From: a virus
Strand: one strand, 5' to 3'
DNA: 27,214 bases
IMG/VR virus record: IMGVR_UViG_3300036715_001053
Location: 1 to 27,214 of that record
Positions within the stretch are counted from its first letter, which is position 1; every line of letters starts with the position of its first letter. Shown here piece by piece: positions 24,113-27,214 of this stretch. The notes under the pieces are model-generated. The model searched no databases and was not told the origin of the DNA. It saw only the letters and a list, made by a program, of their open reading frames with translations. The translations under genes and the position numbers were made by a program.

Positions 24113-24199
24113 ATGGAATTATTACTGCAAATAGTTGGCTATACTCTTGTAGCTCTTGGTTGGTTGGGTTTTATTGCTTTCTGTATAAGCGAATATTAA
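24113..24199 (+). CDS. 28-residue single-helix membrane micropeptide
   Basis: The frame reads MELLLQIVGYTLVALGWLGF followed by IAFCISEY: one hydrophobic helix covering most of the peptide. AGGGGGCAAG provides a ribosome binding site 6-8 bases upstream, at the usual distance from the cassette leader. It is followed after one base by the next gene, also a membrane protein, so the two may act together. Function unknown. Confidence 0.58.
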   Translation: MELLLQIVGYTLVALGWLGFIAFCISEY

Positions 24200-24200
24200 A

Positions 24201-24404
24201 ATGGAAAAAATTGGTACAATTTGTGGTATATCAGGCGCGACACTCGCCGCATGTGGGCTGGGTGCATTTGGTTATCCTTTGTTTACTTTGTCTAGTATTT
24301 TCTTACTTCGTTCATCATTTATGCAAGGTAACAAAAACCTTATGATGCTGCAAGGTGCATTTTTATTGACTAATATAATTGGGATATTTCACTATGTCAT
24401 CTAA
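24201..24404 (+). CDS. Two-helix small membrane protein, 67 residues
   Basis: Hydrophobic segments lie at about 8-36 (ICGISGATLAACGLGAFGYPLFTLSSIFL) in two halves broken by GYP, and 48-66 (MMLQGAFLLTNIIGIFHYV). A short polar RSSFMQGNKN joins them. This hairpin topology recalls small transporter-like or superinfection-exclusion proteins, but no motif proves either. The start lies one base after the previous stop; no separate ribosome binding site is evident, so coupling is likely. Its last codons and stop form the first copy of a 34-bp direct repeat. Confidence 0.6.
   Translation: MEKIGTICGISGATLAACGLGAFGYPLFTLSSIFLLRSSFMQGNKNLMMLQGAFLLTNIIGIFHYVI
24371..24404. repeat. 34-bp direct repeat, copy 1
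   Basis: Identical to 24548-24581, exactly 177 bases apart. It spans the end of the two-helix protein gene and the ATGTCATCTAA start of the next gene. Confidence 0.92.
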
Positions 24405-24540
24405 GATAAATAAGGATGCTATCGAATACTTAAAAAATAGATTTTATTTTTGGGATTGGGACTTAGCAATAAGCTTGAAAACCCCTAGGAATTTGATTTT
24501 GAGAGAATGGAAGAAAGCAAAGCAAAAAGGGTATATATAA
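24394..24540 (+). CDS. Small protein, 48 residues, unknown function
   Basis: The product begins MSSKINKDAIEYLKNRF and ends with basic KKAKQKGYI. It has several aromatic residues (FYFWDWD) and no known motif. It overlaps the preceding membrane protein gene by 11 bases. The start region is duplicated in front of the SprT-like gene, so both proteins begin MSSK. Its C-terminal part, SLKTPRNLILREWKKAKQKGY, has the look of a short helix-turn-helix, but this is a weak reading. Confidence 0.5.
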   Translation: MSSKINKDAIEYLKNRFYFWDWDLAISLKTPRNLILREWKKAKQKGYI

Positions 24541-24547
24541 TAGCGCT

Positions 24548-24581
24548 TAATATAATTGGGATATTTCACTATGTCATCTAA
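24548..24581. repeat. 34-bp direct repeat, copy 2
   Basis: Second exact copy of 24371-24404. Here the part that coded for the end of the membrane protein is non-coding, so it marks a past duplication or insertion; it supplies the start region of the SprT-like gene. Confidence 0.92.
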
Positions 24582-24954
24582 ATACGATTTAATTGCTTTA
24601 CAGAAATTTGCTGATGAATGGGCTGATTTTTGGTGGAAGGTTGCACAGGAGAAATTTAAACATCGGTATAATAAAAGTATTGGTACAATACCAACTATTA
24701 TTATTAATACAAGGTTAACATCAACGGCTGGGTATGCTTTTTATTGTGGTACAAAAATTGATCTTTCTGCTAAACTAATGTCGGAAAACTACCAATATTT
24801 TGCGCATGATACAATACCGCATGAACTTGCGCATATTATAGCCGATAAGATTTTTGGTTCTAAAGGACATGACGATGCTTGGAAAAAGACTTGTGTTATT
24901 ATGGGCTTTAAAACTACGCGATGCCACTCAATGCAAGTTACTAGGAGGAAATAG
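24571..24954 (+). CDS. SprT-like zinc metalloprotease domain protein
   Basis: A 127-residue protein. The HExxH zinc site is HELAH at 84-88, with GHDDAWKKTCVIMGFKTTRCHSM (99-121) downstream, as in SprT/Spartan: a third metal-binding His100 in the GH-x-x-x-W element and the conserved R-C-H. The C-terminal zinc ribbon of some SprT proteins is missing. Spartan-type enzymes digest proteins crosslinked to DNA in eukaryotes; phage members are uncharacterised as far as I know. I chose ATG 24571 over an upstream TTG at 24556; GGGATA about 9 bases before is a weak binding site. It lies between the two Cys-triplet genes. Confidence 0.83.
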   Translation: MSSKYDLIALQKFADEWADFWWKVAQEKFKHRYNKSIGTIPTIIINTRLTSTAGYAFYCGTKIDLSAKLMSENYQYFAHDTIPHELAHIIADKIFGSKGHDDAWKKTCVIMGFKTTRCHSMQVTRRK

Positions 24955-24965
24955 TTGGTAGGGTA

Positions 24966-25070
24966 TCAAGCTATTTCACAGAATTTTCTATGTTTATTCG
25001 TTGAATTACCATAGAAAATATATTGCTTATACTTAAAATAAGCGTATAATCACTTATATCAGATAACTAA
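24966..25070 (+). repeat. Intergenic cassette, copy 3 (upstream of 25080)
   Basis: TCAAGCTATTTC, inverted repeat TTTTCTATG (24984-24992) / CATAGAAAA (25010-25018), promoter TTGCTT-16-TATAAT (25023-25050) and leader CACTTATATCAGATAACTAA. The gene-end stem-loop is absent after the SprT-like gene. Confidence 0.83.
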
Positions 25071-25079
25071 GGATATAAA

Positions 25080-25874
25080 ATGTTTAACTCAAAGAAAACA
25101 AAAGCTGGTAATATAGGGATGTCAAAAGTATCCCAAGAGCTTGCCGATAAGCAAGCTTCTAATATGGATAAGTATGGATGTATTAATTGTACGGATTGTA
25201 CGAATTGCACAGATTGCGCGAATTGCCTACATTGCACGGATTGCCTGAATTGTACGAATTGTATGAATTGTACGGACTGCAAGAATTGCACGGATTGCAA
25301 AAATTGCCTAAATTGTACAGATTGTATGGATTGTACGAATTGTACGAATTGTACGAATTGCACGAACTGTATGAATTGCAAGAATTGTAAGAATTGTACG
25401 AATTGTACGAATTGTACATATTGTACGGATTGCACGTATTGCACGGATTGCACGGATTACCTGAATTGTACATATTGTACGGATTGCACGGACTGCAAGA
25501 ATTGCAAGAATTGCACGAATTGCACGTATTGCACGGATTGCACGGATTGCACGTATTGTAAGAATTGCAGGAATAGCAAGAATTGCAAGAATTGTAAGAA
25601 TTGTACGAATTGTACGAATTGTACATATTGTACAGATTGCACGTATTGCACGGATTGCATATATTGTGTGAATTGCATGAATTGTAAGAATTGTAGGGAT
25701 TGCACAGATTGCAAGAATTGCACGGATTGCAAAAATTGCCTAAATTGCACAGATTGTACGAATTGCATGAATTGCATGGATTGCATGAATTGTAAGAATT
25801 GCATGAATTGTAAAAATTGTACTTCTTGCACGAATTATGTACTTTGCACGGATTGTAGGGATTGCACGGAATAG
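25080..25874 (+). CDS. Cys-x-x tripeptide-repeat protein 2
   Basis: A 264-residue paralogue of the gene at 23379. The leader (1-33, [16 protein letters not shown]...) differs at only a few positions. Residues 34-264 are 77 triplets, 74 with Cys first; the three exceptions are Tyr, Ser and Tyr, each one base away from a Cys codon. The register is unbroken. Second positions are Thr, Lys, Met, Leu, Arg or Ile; third positions Asn, Asp or Tyr. It has no signal peptide and no membrane helix. The repeat DNA is a degenerate 9-mer (AATTGTACG, GATTGCACG) with blocks preferring TGT or TGC. The AGGAT ribosome binding site and promoter lie in a full cassette. The length difference from its paralogue is a whole number of triplets. 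Function unknown. Confidence 0.85.
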   Translation: MFNSKKTKAGNIGMSKVSQELADKQASNMDKYGCINCTDCTNCTDCANCLHCTDCLNCTNCMNCTDCKNCTDCKNCLNCTDCMDCTNCTNCTNCTNCMNCKNCKNCTNCTNCTYCTDCTYCTDCTDYLNCTYCTDCTDCKNCKNCTNCTYCTDCTDCTYCKNCRNSKNCKNCKNCTNCTNCTYCTDCTYCTDCIYCVNCMNCKNCRDCTDCKNCTDCKNCLNCTDCTNCMNCMDCMNCKNCMNCKNCTSCTNYVLCTDCRDCTE

Positions 25875-25884
25875 TTATCAAAAT

Positions 25885-25910
25885 GAAATATTGCTTTTTA
25901 GCAATGTTTC
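25885..25910 (+). terminator. Gene-end stem-loop after Cys-triplet gene 2
   Basis: GAAATATTGCT, loop TTTT, AGCAATGTTTC; an 11-bp stem with one T-G pair. Same core and place as the stem-loop at 23934-23965, without the outer GAGG/CCTC pairs. Confidence 0.62.
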
Positions 25911-26051
25911 TTTGTGCCAATTATACCATACTAATTGGTATGTAGTCAAGCTATTTATACCGAATTTTCTATGTTTATTTATTGAATTACCATAGAAAAT
26001 ATATTGCTTATACTTAAAATAAGCGTATAATCACTTATATCGGATAACTAA
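25885..26051 (+). repeat. Intergenic cassette, copy 4 (upstream of 26068)
   Basis: Stem-loop, inverted repeat ATACCA/TGGTAT (25923-25941), inverted repeat TTTTCTATG (25965-25973) / CATAGAAAA (25991-25999), promoter TTGCTT-16-TATAAT (26004-26031), leader CACTTATATCGGATAACTAA. Closest to copy 1. Confidence 0.85.
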
Positions 26052-26067
26052 CAAGGAATAGAAACCA

Positions 26068-26562
26068 ATGAAAACCAAAAACCCTAAAATCACTCTGATT
26101 TTTGATCTTGATGAAACTGTAATTAATTCTAAGCATAGAATACCACCAAATTTGCCAGACGGTAGGTTTGATCTTGAAGGTTACTTTGCAAAAAATACTG
26201 ATGAAAATATTGCTAAGGATACGTTATTGCCTTTAGCTGGCTTGATGCGTCAAGCGATTGAAAATGGTTATCTTGTAGCAATTCTTACATCTCGCACAAT
26301 GAAAAATGCTGATTATGAATTTTTGCAAAACCATGGGATCTCACCTAAGTTTATTTTTAGCCGTAATATTGCTAAAAAGAAACATGCTGCAATGGTGCAT
26401 GATGGTGATTACAAAACAAAATGGCTTTCGCTTATGCCAAAAAAGCTAACAAGAAACCATTGTATTATGTTTGATGATAATAAGCTTGTAAAAAAGGCAA
26501 TGCGTGAAATTGGCGTAGTTTGTATTTGTCCTATAAAATTAAATCGCAAATTAGCGCATTAA
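26068..26562 (+). CDS. HAD-superfamily phosphatase
   Basis: A 164-residue protein. Motif I is IFDLDETVIN with Asp13 (nucleophile) and Asp15 (acid/base); motif II is ILTSRT (72-77); a Lys in KTKWL (116-120) stands for motif III; motif IV is MFDDN with Asp136/Asp137. A short insert after motif I (SKHRIPPNLPDGRFDLEGYF) is shared with phage HAD proteins of this size, which are related to the phosphatase part of polynucleotide kinases. The substrate may be a nucleotide or nucleic-acid end phosphate; this is inference. It is expressed from cassette copy 4, with AAGGA 10 bases before the ATG. No kinase domain is attached. Confidence 0.85.
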   Translation: MKTKNPKITLIFDLDETVINSKHRIPPNLPDGRFDLEGYFAKNTDENIAKDTLLPLAGLMRQAIENGYLVAILTSRTMKNADYEFLQNHGISPKFIFSRNIAKKKHAAMVHDGDYKTKWLSLMPKKLTRNHCIMFDDNKLVKKAMREIGVVCICPIKLNRKLAH

Positions 26563-26573
26563 TCTATTATAAT

Positions 26574-26625
26574 AATACCCTACCGAGAAAATCCGACGGT
26601 ATTTAAAAATATCGGTATTTATTAC
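26574..26625 (+). promoter_or_regulatory. Possible alternative stem-loops between HAD and exonuclease genes
   Basis: TACCG (26581-26585) can pair with either of two CGGTA segments downstream (near 26597 and 26615), giving mutually exclusive stems, as in an attenuator. A TATAAT lies at 26568-26573 without a good -35. The signal is short. Confidence 0.25.
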
Positions 26626-26639
26626 TAGAAAGCAATACA

Positions 26640-27214
26640 ATGGCTAAAAAACAATTTTTTCTAATCGTGGATACTGAAACAACTGTAAATGATACTGTCT
26701 ATGACTTTGGTGCAATCGTGGTAGACCGCCAAGGTAAAATCTTTGCATCATGCGCGGTTATCATAGCAGAATCAGCAGATATGGAACTATTTTATGATCC
26801 AACCTCAAAAAACCATTTGTGGTCTAAACAATATGCTGCCGAGAAAAAGGCGGGCTATAATGCAATGCTTTCATCAGGCTCTAGAATGCTTGCTTCTAGC
26901 AATGCTATTAATCGTTGGTTATCAAAAGTGCAAGCAAAGTATAATCCTACTTTGACAGCATATAATGTAGCTTTTGATCGTAGCAAATGCGCAAAAACAA
27001 ATATTGATCTTGCAATATTTACGCAAAGTTTTTGCCTATGGCATTTGGCTTGCGAAGTTTTTGCTAAGACAAAAGCCTATAAGCAATTTGTTTTAGAGAA
27101 TCATTATTTTGGTAATCGTACAGAATTAGGCAATATGACATATAAGACTAATGCTGAATGTATGGCGCATTTTGTAACAGGTACTTATTCAGATGAACCA
27201 TACAGCTTTGGAAG
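26640..27214 (+). CDS. DnaQ-like 3'-5' exonuclease (C-terminus beyond window)
   Basis: The frame is open from ATG 26640 to the window edge, 191 codons. Exo I is FLIVDTETT with Asp11 and Glu13; Exo II is TAYNVAFDRSK with Asp113 (residues 106-116); the expected Exo III (His or Tyr with Asp) should follow DEPYSFG at the edge and cannot be seen. The insert between Exo I and II (DFGAIVVDRQGKIFASCAV) has the usual strand pattern of DEDD exonucleases. Roles in the family are proofreading, end processing or degradation of nucleic acid. AGAAAG lies about 8 bases before the start. It follows the HAD gene by 77 bases, consistent with an early nucleotide/DNA metabolism block. Confidence 0.85.
   Translation, partial: MAKKQFFLIVDTETTVNDTVYDFGAIVVDRQGKIFASCAVIIAESADMELFYDPTSKNHLWSKQYAAEKKAGYNAMLSSGSRMLASSNAINRWLSKVQAKYNPTLTAYNVAFDRSKCAKTNIDLAIFTQSFCLWHLACEVFAKTKAYKQFVLENHYFGNRTELGNMTYKTNAECMAHFVTGTYSDEPYSFG

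Noticed and set aside
23421-25920. Long open frames in other frames and on the minus strand across the Cys repeats (patterns such as QFVQFVQ, TIRTIR, ELYELY)
   Set aside because: They are automatic by-products of a 9-bp repeat without stop codons in several frames; they lack ribosome binding sites and the promoter cassettes point to the plus-strand Cys frame.

Overview
The window is part of an AT-rich genome of a tailed double-stranded DNA phage (Caudoviricetes). An HK97-type head module (terminases, portal, S78 protease fused to major capsid protein, connector) is joined to a tail module with a very long tape measure and a frameshifted pair of assembly chaperones. No contractile sheath gene is seen, which points to a long non-contractile (siphovirus) tail. 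Several near-consensus sigma-70 promoters and ordinary Shine-Dalgarno sites suggest the phage relies on a bacterial host polymerase. The host cannot be named from the sequence. No integrase, repressor, tRNA or CRISPR array was found.

Layout. The left 21.3 kb is the late (virion) module, read leftwards on the minus strand. In transcription order it holds: small terminase (20841-21332), a TPR/GT9-like glycosyltransferase (19516-20844), an FkbM-type methyltransferase (18815-19528), large terminase (17511-18821), an insertion of two mobile-type endonucleases (a plus-strand zinc-ribbon/PD-(D/E)XK-like gene 16136-17518 and a minus-strand GIY-YIG gene 15528-16067), HNH nuclease (14972-15391), portal, protease-capsid fusion, gp6-like connector, a gp10-like completion protein, tail terminator, major tail protein, the chaperone pair with a predicted -1 frameshift, and the tape measure running off the left edge. 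The four genes from TerS to TerL overlap by a few bases each, so glycosyltransferase and methyltransferase are built into the packaging operon.

The 559-bp gap 21333-21891 separates the late module from a rightward early-type region. It has divergent promoters and five copies of a 16-bp element spaced 44-46 bp, so it is a candidate replication origin or regulatory switch.

The right 5.3 kb (plus strand) holds small genes: a helix-turn-helix-like protein, one-helix micropeptides, a two-helix membrane protein, a SprT-like metalloprotease domain, a HAD phosphatase and a DnaQ-like exonuclease running off the right edge. Two paralogous proteins (23379-23921 and 25080-25874) consist almost entirely of a Cys-x-x tripeptide repeat (49 and 77 triplets). 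They share an almost identical 33-residue leader and similar upstream DNA. Many genes here are separated by a repeated intergenic cassette of up to about 170 bp (gene-end stem-loop, inverted repeats, promoter, conserved 5' leader). The Cys-triplet pair and its cassettes are the most unusual content of the window.
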